Assembly (NCBI GenBank): GCA_022414725.1
Contig: JAJSRW010001511.1
Span: 1-64,000, forward strand
DNA length: 64,000 bases
Origin: Microglena sp. YARC
Taxonomy: Eukaryota > Chlorophyta > Chlorophyceae > Chlamydomonadales > Chlamydomonadaceae
Reading direction: 5' to 3'
The stretch's first letter is position 1. Each line of letters begins with the position of its first letter. Positions 23,413 to 35,673 of this stretch are shown in pieces. The notes below the pieces were generated by a model. The model was not told the origin of the DNA. It did not search any database and saw only the letters and a program-made list of their open reading frames with translations. Position numbers and translations under genes: made by a program.

Positions 23413-23622
23413 ATGGATGTATCTATTAGCACTGCAAAGTCGAATGCGACCATCGAGGAGTCTATTCACGACCTGAGTGATATCTGACCTGGGCCTGCTG
23501 TCTGACGATGATGACGACTGCACATGTCCCCTTCGTGCTCGGTCGGCAACTGAATTCGCGGGGTCGCAACAGTTCGAGCAGCACAATAAGTTCTGCCGAG
23601 GTAATCAGGCGAAAATCCCTCG
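23413..23622 (+). CDS. Weak coding-like patch, frameshifted
   Basis: ATG at 23413 opens MDVSISTAKSNATIEESIH but stops after about 24 codons. A +1 shift restores an acidic frame (SDLGLLSDDDDDCTC...) that runs to a possible donor, CCGAG|GTAATC, near 23621. Composition looks protein-like, but no family is recognised; it could be a decayed transposon exon. Confidence 0.2.
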
Positions 23623-23945
23623 AATGTTTGTGCGGGAAGGTCTGAACTGTTATGGTACGCCTAACTGGTCGTACCATACTAACCTCGGATACGCGTATGC
23701 CCGGCCAGGTTACATAGTCTGGGTCGCAGGCCAGCTGCTGGTGCTGACCTACCAGCTAGGTCCGTTATATAGTGGCGGGCCCTAAGTGCCGCTTTCTCTA
23801 GTCGCTATTAATGCAGGGAGATCTTCTTCCTGCTATCTTATCACTTGTAAATACAGTAACATTGCCTCTCGTGCCTCTGCCCCATTGTCCACAAGAAGCA
23901 AGGAACACAAAATGAACAGCTGCTGATGATGTTGAGACGCACTAA

Positions 23946-24101
23946 GCATCTTGCTGTGTGTACAAAGCCCTGAAACCCCTTTCTGGACAGCAGAAAATCA
24001 GCACGTTCTTCGGAGTCGAACCAACCCAGCCACAGCCACAGCCACTTGAGGGAGATGATGCAACTGCAAGAGCTGAGCCCCAACAAACTATTTTCCAAGG
24101 T
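23946..24101 (+). CDS. Possible exon fragment encoding a PIP-box-like peptide
   Basis: An open stretch following TAA at 23943 reads KALKPLSGQQKISTFFGVEP, then a Gln/Pro-rich and acidic segment, to a possible donor CCAAG|GTTGGA near 24101. QQKISTFF fits the PCNA-interacting consensus Q-x-x-I/L/M-x-x-F-F. No partner exon is established, so this is a candidate only. Confidence 0.25.
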
Positions 24102-24249
24102 TGGAGGGCTGTGGAGTGGCCTCGGCCGTTCTGTAAGAACTACCCCTTCCAGCTCCACCGTCCTACCGAGGCCCATTGTGTAACCGAAGTGCCTTGGAGT
24201 GCTACTACATAGCTTCTCTTTTAGGCTACAGGCAGGCAGCAGCTTCTAG

Positions 24250-25485
24250 GCAGCTCCCCTGGCTGGCTATTCAGCCCAAACTAAAGCATGCTAGTGCACC
24301 TTGAAGCTGACATAATTATGTTGGGCGCAGGTGGGTGTTACATTTAGACCTTATGGTGGGTTTCATATAGCAGGCCCATGCAGTTTTCAGGCCTATACCA
24401 TACTAGGCAAGTCAGTTATAAAGGATGTTAAAGGAAGGCAAGGAATTATAAGGAAGCTGAAATATTGAGTTTGCTAGGGTGCATATTGGATTAATTTGTT
24501 ATCATGTTCAGGTCGTGTTTAAAAACAATCCACAACATTCTCTGGGGGTTTTAAAGTGCACGGTACTATAGGAGATGATTTGCCACAATATGGGCTAGGT
24601 GTTGTATACATTTGGTGGGTCCCCCCCCCCCCCCCCCCCCCGGTTTTTTTACTCTTCCAACTTTTCTGGGAGATACCAGATACTTTCCGTACTTCATATA
24701 TCAGATATATGGATACGATGAACGGGCGAGCTAAAACTCCAGGTGGTAAAAAGGGAGCTGGTCCACAGTGGTAGATTGCATCGCGTCAGACCTTTTGTGC
24801 GGGATTAGGCACATGACCTTTTATAATGGAAGCAGTAAGACTGCAGACACTAATCGGTCAGACTACGTTGTAACAGAAATTGAAATTGAAATTGAAATTG
24901 AAATTGTTACATACTTCTAATACAGTTACTCAAAGGACGTGAAGTTAAGGAAACCATAGCGTAAGCTACATAACACGGTTACAGAAGAAGATGAGAAATC
25001 GCCGCCGTAGATGAGAATGAGTAGATGAGAATGAGTAGATGAGAATGAGTATATGAGAATGAGTGTAAGAGAATGAGTATATGAGAATGAGTATATGAGA
25101 ATGAGTAACACGGCTATACAAGAAGATGAGAAATCGCCGCCGTAGCGCGATGAAGAAGGAGATGGCGGCAGTACAGTAGGTGCTGCATAGCAGGGCACGT
25201 GGACATAGCTGACAACGGCACTGGGCAGCAGCCAGTACAGAGCCCAGAAGGGACTCAGTCAGAAATTCGAGGAGTTCCAGGCCCGGTCACCTCATAGGCG
25301 GCCTGGGCCAGGACAGTTGGGAGTCGAGGGCCAGATCTAGCTGCATCGCTCAAATCGGATTCATCGCTAGGCCAATCACGAAAGCGATGGGACTCATCGC
25401 TAATAGCGACACATTGCCCACATAAAAGCCCTGGAATCAGACCTGGGCGCTCTTTGCCACTCTAGAGATGACGTATTAGTTGTAC
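24250..25485. other. Intergenic sequence with small repeats
   Basis: A C run at about 24621-24642; (GAAATT)n at about 24860-24905; and GAGAATGAGTATAT repeats at 25015-25110 flanked by two copies of GAAGATGAGAAATCGCCGCC (24985 and about 25120). No gene seen. Confidence 0.6.
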
Positions 25486-25507
25486 AATAACAATTACGGG
25501 TCATTTT

Positions 25508-25610
25508 AGTTTTTCCAACCGCGATGGTAGGTTGTCCAGTTGAGGTAGGAGACCGCTCCCCACCAGCGTACGACGGGCTCCCTTAACACCACGCCCCATC
25601 AGGCGTTATC
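25508..25610 (+). mobile_element. 5'-truncated SINE with clear target-site duplication
   Basis: Body begins CAACCGCGATGG near 25515 and ends GGCGTTATC. A perfect 15 bp direct repeat ATTACGGGTCATTTT flanks it at 25493-25507 and 25611-25625, with similarity continuing (AGTTTTT/TGTTTTT). Confidence 0.8.
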
Positions 25611-25625
25611 ATTACGGGTCATTTT

Positions 25626-26053
25626 TGTTTTTACTCCTGGGTTTGGGGTTGGTTTTGGTTGGTGCCCGCCAGTAGACAGCCAGGAAGCATTACACAAGCC
25701 AGCCAGCAGTACACAATACACAGCACACAACACGTTACACAGTACAGCACACAGTACGCAGCATGTGTCATATATACGGTTTACGTTTATCATGTTATAC
25801 GTGATGTACTTCATTTGCTGCGATACCAATCTAATATAAACTGAATATAATTATAAAATAATATTAATCATTTACGGTAATAGATAAATAATTCTGAAGA
25901 ACTCGTGCCGTTAAAAAATAAGGTGAGGAATCGTCAAAAATAAAAATATTGACATTTGCATTTAAACTTGCATTAATCCATTTGCCTTTAAACTTGCAAA
26001 AGCATGTTAACTTGCAGTTGCACTTCCGCCCATTCTCAACATGCACTCCAGAT
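25626..26053. other. 3' flank of the minus-strand gene
   Basis: Holds short ACACAGTACAGCAC repeats (25690-25760) and AT-rich sequence with three TTTAAACTTGCA-like units (about 25955-26020). It should contain the 3' UTR of the UDPGP-fold gene; no polyadenylation signal could be fixed. Confidence 0.4.
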
Positions 26054-26167
26054 CTACTTCTTCGCCTTGCTAATGAGCTTGAGCGCGGCCAGTCCGATGT
26101 AGGCGATGCCAAATGGCACAATCCAAGGGCCCATGTTGTTCTTACGTCCTGCTGTGGCGGCAAATCC
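26054..26167 (-). CDS. UDPGP-fold gene, terminal exon with hydrophobic tail
   Basis: Acceptor CCACCTCAG precedes GGATTTGCC; 37 codons then TAG (26054-26056). Reads [11 protein letters not shown], then [19 protein letters not shown] and ends ISKAKK. About 18 hydrophobic residues flanked by basic ones look like a C-terminal membrane anchor. The last residues do not fit KKXX or KXKXX strictly. Phase 0 joins it to the exon at 26845. It could alternatively be a separate small exon or gene. Confidence 0.6.
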   Translation of the reverse strand, partial: GFAATAGRKNNMGPWIVPFGIAYIGLAALKLISKAKK

Positions 26168-29100
26168 CTGAGGTGGGACAATCACATTGGTTGGTTGGTT
26201 GGTTGGTTGGTTGGTTGATAGGTAGGTAGGCCTGCTGTGGCGGCAAATCCCTGAGGTGGGACAATCACATTGGTTGGTTGGTTGGTTGGTTGGTTGGTTG
26301 ATAGGTAGGTAGGCCTGCTGTGGCGGCAAATCCCTGAGGTGGGACAATCACATTGGTTGGTTGGTTGGTTGGTTGGTTGGTTGGTTGGTTGGTTGGTTGG
26401 TTGGTTGATAGGTAGGTAGGCCTGCTGTGGCGGCAAATCCCTGAGGTGGGACAATCACATTGGTTGGTTGGTTGGTTGGTTGGTTAATAGGTAGGTAGGC
26501 CTGCTGTGGCGGCAAATCCCTGAGGTGGGACAATCATATTGGTTGGTTGGTTGATAGGTAGGTAGGCCTGCTGTGGCGGCAAATCCCTGAGGTGGGACAA
26601 TCACATTGGTTGGTTGGTTGGTTGGTTGGTTGATAGGTAGGTAGGCCTGCTGTGGCGGCAAATCCCTGAGGTGGGACAATCACATTGGTTGGTTGGTTGG
26701 TTGGTTGGTAGGCCTTCTGTGGACACAACAAGCACCACCACCACCACCACAAGGTTGGTAGGTAGGCCTGCTGTGGACACCACAAGCTCTATCACTAGCA
26801 CTATCACTGGCACTACCAGCAGCACCTGCACCAGCACCACACACCTGCAAGTCCAAGTCATAAGCCTCCTGAAACTCCCGGTCCTCGACAAGGACCTCCA
26901 ATCCCTCGCCTTCGTACGAAACAAGGGGGGAGACCTCCACTACGTTGTTACCCTTAGCAGCCTCTGCAGCAGCATCACTGGCGTCGCCCTCGCCAGCTGC
27001 AGTGTGTGAGTGGTGTGTGAGATGTAAGGGTGGAGGGGGAGGGTAGGGTGCAGAAAGATGTGTGTAGGGTGGGATATAAAGGTGGAGGTCATGCCCATGG
27101 ATGTGCCAGCCTCTGCAGCAGCATCACTGGCGTCGCCCTCGCCAGCTGCAGTGTGTGAGTGGAGTGTGAGATGTAAGGGTGGAGGGGGAGGGGAGGGTGC
27201 AGAAAGATGTGTGTAGGGTGGGATATAAAGGTGGAGGTCATGCCCATGGATGTGCCAGCCTCTGCAGCATCATCACTGGCGTCGCCCTCGCCAGCTGCAG
27301 TGTGTGAGTGGTGTGTGAGATGTAAGGGTGGAGGGGGAGGGGAGGGTGCAGAAAGATGTGTGTAGGGTGGGATATAAAGGTGGAGGTCATGCCCATGGAT
27401 GTGCCAGCCTCTGCAGCATCATCACTGGCGTCGCCCTCGCCAGCTGCAGTGTGTGAGTGGAGTGTGAGATGTAAGGGTGGAGGGGGAGGGGAGGGTGCAG
27501 AAAGATGTGTGTAGGGTGGGATATAAAGGTGGAGGTCATGCCCATGGATGTGCCAGCCTCTGCAGCATCATCACTGGCGTCGCCCTCGCCAGCTGCAGTG
27601 TGTGAGTGGTGTGTGAGATGTAAGGGTGGAGGGGGAGGGGAGGGTGCAGATAGGTGTGTGCATGCGTGTGCCAGCCTTGGCAGCCTCATCACTCGCGTCG
27701 CCCTCGTCAGCTGTAGTGTGTGTGGGGGGGTGTGGGATGGGGTGTGTGTGGGGGGGTATGAGTGTGTGTGGTGTGGGATGCAAGGGTGGAGGTACTGTCC
27801 AGGGATGAATAGGGCTCGTACTATGAAGGTGTGTGTGTGTGTGTACATGAGTGTGTGTGTGACGCACCGGATCCGTCCAGAACTGTCCTTCCAGCCTGCT
27901 CCACCCATCCAGTGTGCAACAGGAGCAAATCCTCCACGGCTGAGTGGTGTGTGTGCACATGTGTGTGTGGTGTGTGTTCTGTGCGAACATGAGTGTGTGT
28001 GTGTGTGACGCACCTGATCCGTCCAGAACTGTCCCCCCAGCCTGCTCCACCCATCCAGTGTGCAACAGGAGCAAATCCTCGACGGCTGAGCTGCTTGTCT
28101 CCGGTGTGTAGAATGGAGAGGAGCCCCACACGAGGGAGAACTCCTGGGCGGGGTCGACCATCATGTAGCTGGTACGATGAGCTGCAGGGGAGTATGGGTT
28201 GGGGTATGAGAGAGTGTGAGTGTGCTGGTGTCCGTGTGTGTGTGAGAGAGAGATGGTGTGTGCACTTTCGTATTTATGCTGGTATGCGTGTGTGTGTGTG
28301 AGAGAGCATTCTTGTGCGTGTTGGGTATCCTGTGCGCTTGGCTGCACGGGGGGGACCGGGGGGTATGAGAGATGGTGTGTGCACTTATGTTTTGATGCTG
28401 GTGTGTGTGTGTGTGCATTCTTGTGTGTGTTGGGAAGCCGGTGCGCTTAGCTGCGTAGCTTGTCTCCAGTGTGTAGATTGGAGAGGAGCCCCACACGAGG
28501 GAGAACTCCTGGGCGGGTCGACCATCATGTAGCTGGTACGATGAGCTGCAGGGGGGGGACGGGGGTATGGGTTGGGGCAGGGGGTATGGGTTGGAGTATG
28601 GGGGGGATGAGGGTGGGGTGTGGGGGTGGCAGTAGCAGGAGAGGGGGGGGGTGGGAGGGGGCACAAGAACCGTCAACCATCATGTAGCTGGTACGATGAG
28701 CTGCTGGGGTGTGGTGTGTGTGTGGGGGGAGAGGTAAGGGGCGAGGGGGGGGGAGGGGGAAGGCAGTACTGTCTAATATGGATGCCTTTCTCGGGATGCC
28801 AGCCCCCCCCCCCTTGAACAGTAGCCTGTTTTAGCCCCCCAATAGCCTGAAATAGCCTAAAATAGCCTGATATACCCCCCCCCCCCCCCCCAAGCCCCTC
28901 TCTCCCCAACTCACCCACAGCGCGACGAAGTCAGACAGCCTCCTGTCCAGCTTGTAAACCGATACCTTGGCGCCCTTGCTGGGGATGTCAGCCGCCTGCA
29001 CCAGACCCCCCCCCCCCCCCGACACACACACACACAAACAGGGCCTCTCTCCCCAACTCACCCCACAACGCGACAAAGTCCGACAGCCTCCTGTCCAGCT

Positions 29101-32100
29101 TGTAACCCGATACCTTGGCGCCCTTGCTGGGGATGTCACCTGCCGGCTCCAGTCGGAGAAGCATGAGTGGGAGGCCTTTCATCTTATTCACAATCTGCTT
29201 CATCCAGCTGAGGGATAGGCAGTACTGTCCGGTACAGGGGGGTCGAAGGGGTGGGGTAAGAGGGGGTGAGGGGTGAGGGGGTGGAGGTAGAGGTGAGTGA
29301 GTGTGTGTGTGGTGGTGGTGGTGAGGCTCCTGACGGAAAAGCACGAGTGGGAGGCTTTTCATCTTATTCACAATCTGCTTCATCCAGTTGAGGGATAGGC
29401 AGTACTGTGCGGTACAGGGGGGGGGGGGGGGATGGACAAAGAAACACACACACACATTAACGGGGGGAGGGGGGGGGGGGGGGGGGGGGGGACGAACATA
29501 CAAAGAAACACGTAAAACACAAACAAACATGTAAAGAAACACACACACAAACCAAGAAGCACACACCTGTCCGGTCCATGGGATGTTGTTCTCGAGAGGG
29601 ACAAAAACACACACACTTTCAGACAAAGAAAAGCACACACACACACACAAACGATCACGCAGGGAAGCACACACACACGACCACGCAAAGGAACACACAC
29701 ACAAACCAAGAAGCACACACGGTGCATGGGATGTTGTTCTTGCTAGGGACAACAACACACACACACACATTCAAACAAAGAAACACGCTCACATACAAAC
29801 AAAGAAACACACACACATACAAAGAAGCAACACACACACACAAACACACAAACAATCACGCAAAGAAGCACACACACACAAGCACGCAAAGGAACACACA
29901 AAGAAGCACACACCTGTCTGGTGCATGGGATGTTGTTCTTGCTAGGGACAACAGCACACACACACATTCAAACAAATATACACACACACACACAAACACA
30001 CAAACGATCACGCAAAGAAGCACACACACACGACCACGCAAAGGAACACACAAAGAAGCACACACCTGTCCGGTGCATGGGATGTTGTTCTTGCTAGGGG
30101 ATCCAAGCTTGGATGAAAGCGCACCACTGGGGGGGGAGAAATCACACAGCAAACAAACTCACAAATTAACACACGCACGTGCAACAAAGCACACACACAC
30201 AAACGAAGAAGCACACACACACGATTGCGCAAAGGAACACACAAACCAAGAAGCACACACCTGTCCGGTGCATGGGATGTTGTTTATGAAAGGGGATCCA
30301 AGCCTGGCTGACACCTCTCCACTGGGGGGCGCCATCACAGAGGCATAGCCGTTGTAGGTGGCAGCCAGGTCCAAGCTGTCCAAAATCTGGGTGGGGTGTG
30401 ATGCGGCTTGTGGGTGTGTGGATTGGGTGAGGTGTGGTGTGGTGTAAGGGGTTGGTTTGGTTTTGGTTGTGGTGTGTGGGGGTGGGTTGGGATGGGTTAG
30501 ATATTTTGGTGTGGCGTGGTCGTTGAAGGTGGCGGCCAGGTCCAAGCTGTCCAAATCTGGGTGGGGCACGGTGCGGGTTGGTTTGGTTTGGTTTGGTTTG
30601 GTTTGTTGGGTTGGGTTGGGTTGGGGGAGTTGGTGCTTGGATGACACCTCACCACTGGAGTGGGGGGCGCCATCACAGAGGCTTAGCCATTGTAGGTGGC
30701 GATAAGGTCCAAGCTGTCCAAAATCTGGGTGGGTCGGGTCGGGTTGGGTTGAATTGGGTTGGGCTTGGTTGGGTTGGGTTGGGTTAGATGGGGTTGGGTT
30801 GGGTTGGTGGTAAGGGGCAAGATCTGTGTAGGGCGAGTAGCCTATCAGTTGCACCTTTGGCCAATCAGACAACCTCGGAAACGGCGTGGTATCCAATAAA
30901 CACGAGGTCAGCTGGCTTGGCCAGGATGGAGTGTGGGGGTGGGGTTGAGGTACGTGTTGGGGGTTGTCAGTGGTGGTAAGGGGCTGTGTATTAGCCTATC
31001 AGTCACACCTTGGCTGAGCAGACAACCTCGGAAACGGCGAGGTAGCCAATGAACACCGGGTCAGCTGGCTTAGCCAGGATGGAGTGTGGGGTTGGGGTTG
31101 AGGCAGGTGTTGGTAGTTGTCAGCGGTGGTATGGGACTGTGAAGTAGCCCATCAGTCACACCTTGGCTGAGCAGACTCCCTCGGAAACGGCGTGGTAGCC
31201 AATAAACACCGGGTCAGCTGGCTTGGCCAGGATGGAGTGTAAGGTTGGGGTTGAGGCAGGTGTTGGTAGTTGTCAGCGGTGGTATGGGGCTGTGTAGTAG
31301 CCTATCAGTCACAAAGCTCTGCCTATCAGTCGCACCTTGGCTGAGCAGACTCCCTCGGAAACAACATGGTAGCCAATAAACACGGGGTCAGCTGGCTTGG
31401 CCAGGATGTTGTCCTCCAGGGTGTGCACATTGAGGTGCTTGACTCCACTGCGGCTCAGAAGGTCTAGCATTCCGTTGTGGTGCAGCACTTGGAAAATCTC
31501 GCCTGGGGGTGGGAAGGGGTTGGGTTGGTGGGTAGGTGTGTGTTGGTCAAGTTTGTATGTGTGTGGGTTAGGTTAGTGTGTGTGCACGTCGAGGTGCTTG
31601 AATCCATTGCGGCATAGAAGGTCTAGCATTCCGTTGTGGTGCAGCACTTGAAAAATCTCGCCTGAGGGTGGTTTGGTGTGTGTGGGTTGGTCTGGGTTGG
31701 TGTGTGTGATGTCCAAGTGTGGAGTGTAAGTGTGGGTTGGTGGGTGTGGGTTGGTATGTGGGTGTGGGTGTTGGTGTGACATTGGACTAACCTCCACCAC
31801 CACAGGCACCACCACCATATTGGTCTAGTGACTTTGGACTTTGAACTTCGGACTAACCACCACCACCACAGTTATCACCACCACCACCACGGTCACCACT
31901 ACCCACCGCTTCCTTCCTTGGAGCTGGCAACCTTGTGGGGCTCACCATCACCACCACCACGGTCACCACCATCACCACCCACCGCTTCCTCCCTTGGAGC
32001 TGGCAACCTTGTGGGGCTCACCATCACCACCACCACGGTCACCACCACCACCACCCACCGCTTCCTCCCTTGGAGCTGGCAACCTTGTGGGGCTCACCAT

Positions 32101-35100
32101 CACCACCACCACGGTCACCACCACCACCACCCACCGCTTCCTCCCTTGGAGCTGGCAACCTTGTGGGGCTCACCATCACCACCACCACGGTCACCACCAC
32201 CACCACCCACCGCTTCCTCCCTTGGAGCTGGCAACCTTGTGGGGCTCACCATCACCACCACCACGGTCACCACCACCACCACCCACCGCTTCCTCCCTTG
32301 GAGCTGGCAACCTTGTGGGGCTCACCATCACCACCACCACGGTCACCACCACCACCACCCACCGCTTCCTCCCTTGGAGCTGGCAACCTTGTGGGGCTCA
32401 CCATCACCACCACCACGGTCACCACCACCACCACCCACCGCTTCCTCCCTTGGAGCTGGCAACCTTGTGGGGCTCACCATCACCACCACCACGGTCACCA
32501 CCACCACCACCCACCGCTTCCTCCCTTGGAGCTGGCAATCTTGTAAGGAGACTCCATCACCACCTTCAGGTCCTCGTTGTAGATGGGGAAGCGGGTGTTA
32601 TTGCTGAAGACATGCACCTGGGGGTTGGGTGGGTAGGGTTGGGGGGGGGGTGAGGGTGGGTTTGGTGGGTAGGGGGGTGAGGGGTGGGGTTGGGATTGGG
32701 GGTGTGGGGGATTGGGGGTGGATTATTTGACATGCTTCAGGTCCTCGTTGTAGATGGGGAAGCGGGTGTTATTGCTGAATACATGCACCTGGGAGTTGGG
32801 TGGAAAGGGTTGAGGGGTGGGGTGTGGGGGGGGTGAGGGGTGGGGTGGGGTGGGGTTAGGGATGGGTTAGTGGGGGGTTGATTGGTGGGTGGGGGGTGAG
32901 GGTTGGGGGGGTGGGGGGTGGATCATTTGACATGCTCCTGGTCCTCATTGTAGATGGGGAAGCGGGTGTTATTGCAGAACACATGCACCTGAATGGAGAT
33001 GGGTGGGTGGCGAGGGTGGGTTGGGTAGGTGGGGGGTGGAGGGGTGGAGGGGGGGGGGGTTGATTGGGTGGGTTGGGGGGTGGGGGGCGTTGAGGGCTGT
33101 GGGCAGGTCTTAGTACCAGATGGGGAAGCGGGTGTTATTGCAGAACACATGCACCTGAATGGAGATGGGTGGGTGGCGAGGGTGGGTTGGGTAGGTGGGG
33201 GGTGGAGGGGTGGAGGGGGGGTGTTGATTGGGTGGGTTGGGGGGTGGGGGGCGTTGAGGGCTGTGGGCAGGTCTTAGTAGCAGATGGGGAAGCGGGTGTT
33301 ATTGTTGAACACACGCACCTGGGGTGGGTGGGTAGGGTTGTAGGGGGATGAGGGTGGGTTGGGGGGTTAAGGGGGTGAGGGTGGGGGTGTGGTTGGGGGG
33401 TTGGGGGGTTGGGGGTGGATTATTTGACATGCTTCAGGTCCTCATTGTAGATGGAGAAGAGGGTGTTATCGCTGAACACATGCCATCCCCCCCCCTCCCC
33501 CCCTACAACACCCTCCACCTACCTGTCTCGGGTCCAAGCCATAGTAGGGAATTCCCCCCCCCCCCCTCCCCACCACCCACCCATTTCCTCCTCCCCACCA
33601 CTACTACACCCCACCACCTCCCTGTCTCGGGTCCAAGCCATAGTAGGGACTTCCCCCCCCCCCACCACCACCCCCTCCCCACCACCCACCCATTTCCTCC
33701 CTCCCAACCACTACTACACCCCTCAACCTCCCTGTCTCGGGTCCAAGCCATAGTAGGGACTTCCCCCCCCCCCCCCCCCCCGCCCACCACCACCACCCCT
33801 CCCACCACCCACCCATTTCCTCCCTCCCCACCACTACTACACCCCTCCACCTACCTGTCTCGGGTCCAAGCCATAGTAGGGGAATTCCCCCCCCCCCCCC
33901 CCCCCACCCCTCCCCACCACCCACCTATTTCCTCCCTCCCCACCACTACTACACCCCATCCACCTTCCCTGTCTCGGGTCCAAGCCATAGTGGGGACTTC
34001 CCCCCCCCCACCACCACCCCCCTCCCCACCACCCACCCATTTCCTCCCTCCCAACCACTACTACACCCCTCCACCTCCCTGTCTCGGGTCCAAGCCATAG
34101 TAGGGACTTCCCCCCACCACCACCACCCCCCTCCCCACCACCCACCCATTTCCTCCCTCCCCACCACTACTACACCCTCCACCTCCCTGTCTCGGGTCCA
34201 AGCCATAGTAGGGACTTCCCCCCCCCCCCCCCCGCCCACCACCACCACCCTCCCACCACCCACCCATTTCCTCCCTCCCACCACTACTACACCCCTCCAC
34301 CTACCTGTCTCGGGTCCAAGCCCTAGTAGGGACTTCCCCCCCCACCCCCCCCCCCCCCACCCCCCACCCCTCCCCACCACCCACCCATTTCCTCCCTCCC
34401 CACCACTACTACACCCCCCCACCTACCTGTCTCGGGTCCAAGCCAAAGTAGTGCCCCTCCTTCAAGAAGTCATTCACAGGCCCCACGGTCTCAGGGGTGG
34501 CCATAATGAGCCAGGGTAGGGGGTGGGTGACTTCGGAGCCAACTCCGTGCATGGCCTCGACCGACAGTTTCTGAACCTTGAACAGACGCTCGCCGAAGAG
34601 TTGCAGCAGTGACTTGGTTGAGGGGAGGCCGATGTCGGTGGTGACACGCACATCACCACCCTCCACACCATTCACCTGTTTGGGTTGGGTTGGGTTGGGT
34701 TGGGTTGAGATTGGGTTGAGATTGGGATTGGGATGGGGATGGGGATAAGGATGTGAAAAAGAAAAAAAGGAAAAAAGAAGTTGCAGGAGTGACTTAGTTG
34801 AGGGAAGAGGCCGATGTCGGTGGTGACACGCACATCACCACCCTCCACACCATTCACCTGTTTGGGTTGGGGTAGTGCTGTTTTTGTTGATGGTGCTTCT
34901 TCAGTTGTTGTTGGTGGTTGTGGTGGTGGTGGCGTTCAGGTTGGGTGGAGTTTGGGTATGATACCAAATTTACAGTGCTACAGTGATAATCAGGACTTCA
35001 ATGGAGACGATGCGTTGGAATGCAGGTGGGCCATGTACTGGCGTTGCGACTATTCAACTTGCTTTGCGACTTTGGAAATCCGCATCCCTGAGATCCGTAC

Positions 35101-35642
35101 ACGAATAAGTGCCCTCAGAGAAATTAACACAGTCGATTACATGCGAAAGGAGTCAGTTTCTTGGGAAATGTGAAGATTTGAAGATTTGACAATTTCGCGT
35201 AAGTTTCGCTTGGGTCTCTCCCCCACAGGCCTCAATGGAGAGGATGCAACGTAATGCAATGTGCAACGTAGTGCAACAGTGATAATCAGTGATGATGCGT
35301 TGTAATGCAGGACTGGTGGTCAGAATCAAAGTTTTTTTGCGGAGCCCCCTCTTCAAGGGGGCGGGAGCCTCCATGTTCACCCATTTGTCCGTTTGACCGA
35401 AAAAGAAAAAAAACTTGAAGCCTGACACTTCAGCCAACGGTCGCGTAACTAACTTGCTTCGGTCAGCTCCATCATTGCCACCTTTCGTTCTGTTGCCAAC
35501 ACACTCCGCCAATTTGCGACGCTGCATAGGACTTGTTGTTTTGTTTTTGCCATCACTGACACGCGTGTCTCCAGCAGAGTGAAAGGACTGGGCGGTCAGA
35601 ATCAAAGTTTTTGTTCTGTTTTTGCCATCACTGACACGCATA

Positions 35643-35673
<31 letters not shown>

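Noticed and set aside
27505..30348. Plus-strand frames of 100-260 codons antisense to the UDPGP exons
   Set aside because: Cys/Val- or His/Thr-rich translations of GT/CA repeats; the minus strand carries the family motifs and consistent splice phases.
31828..32653. Plus-strand frames of 200-270 codons, His/Thr/Pro-rich
   Set aside because: Antisense of the 76 bp array, whose length (76 = 3x25+1) keeps all frames open in turn; the real exon edge is on the minus strand.
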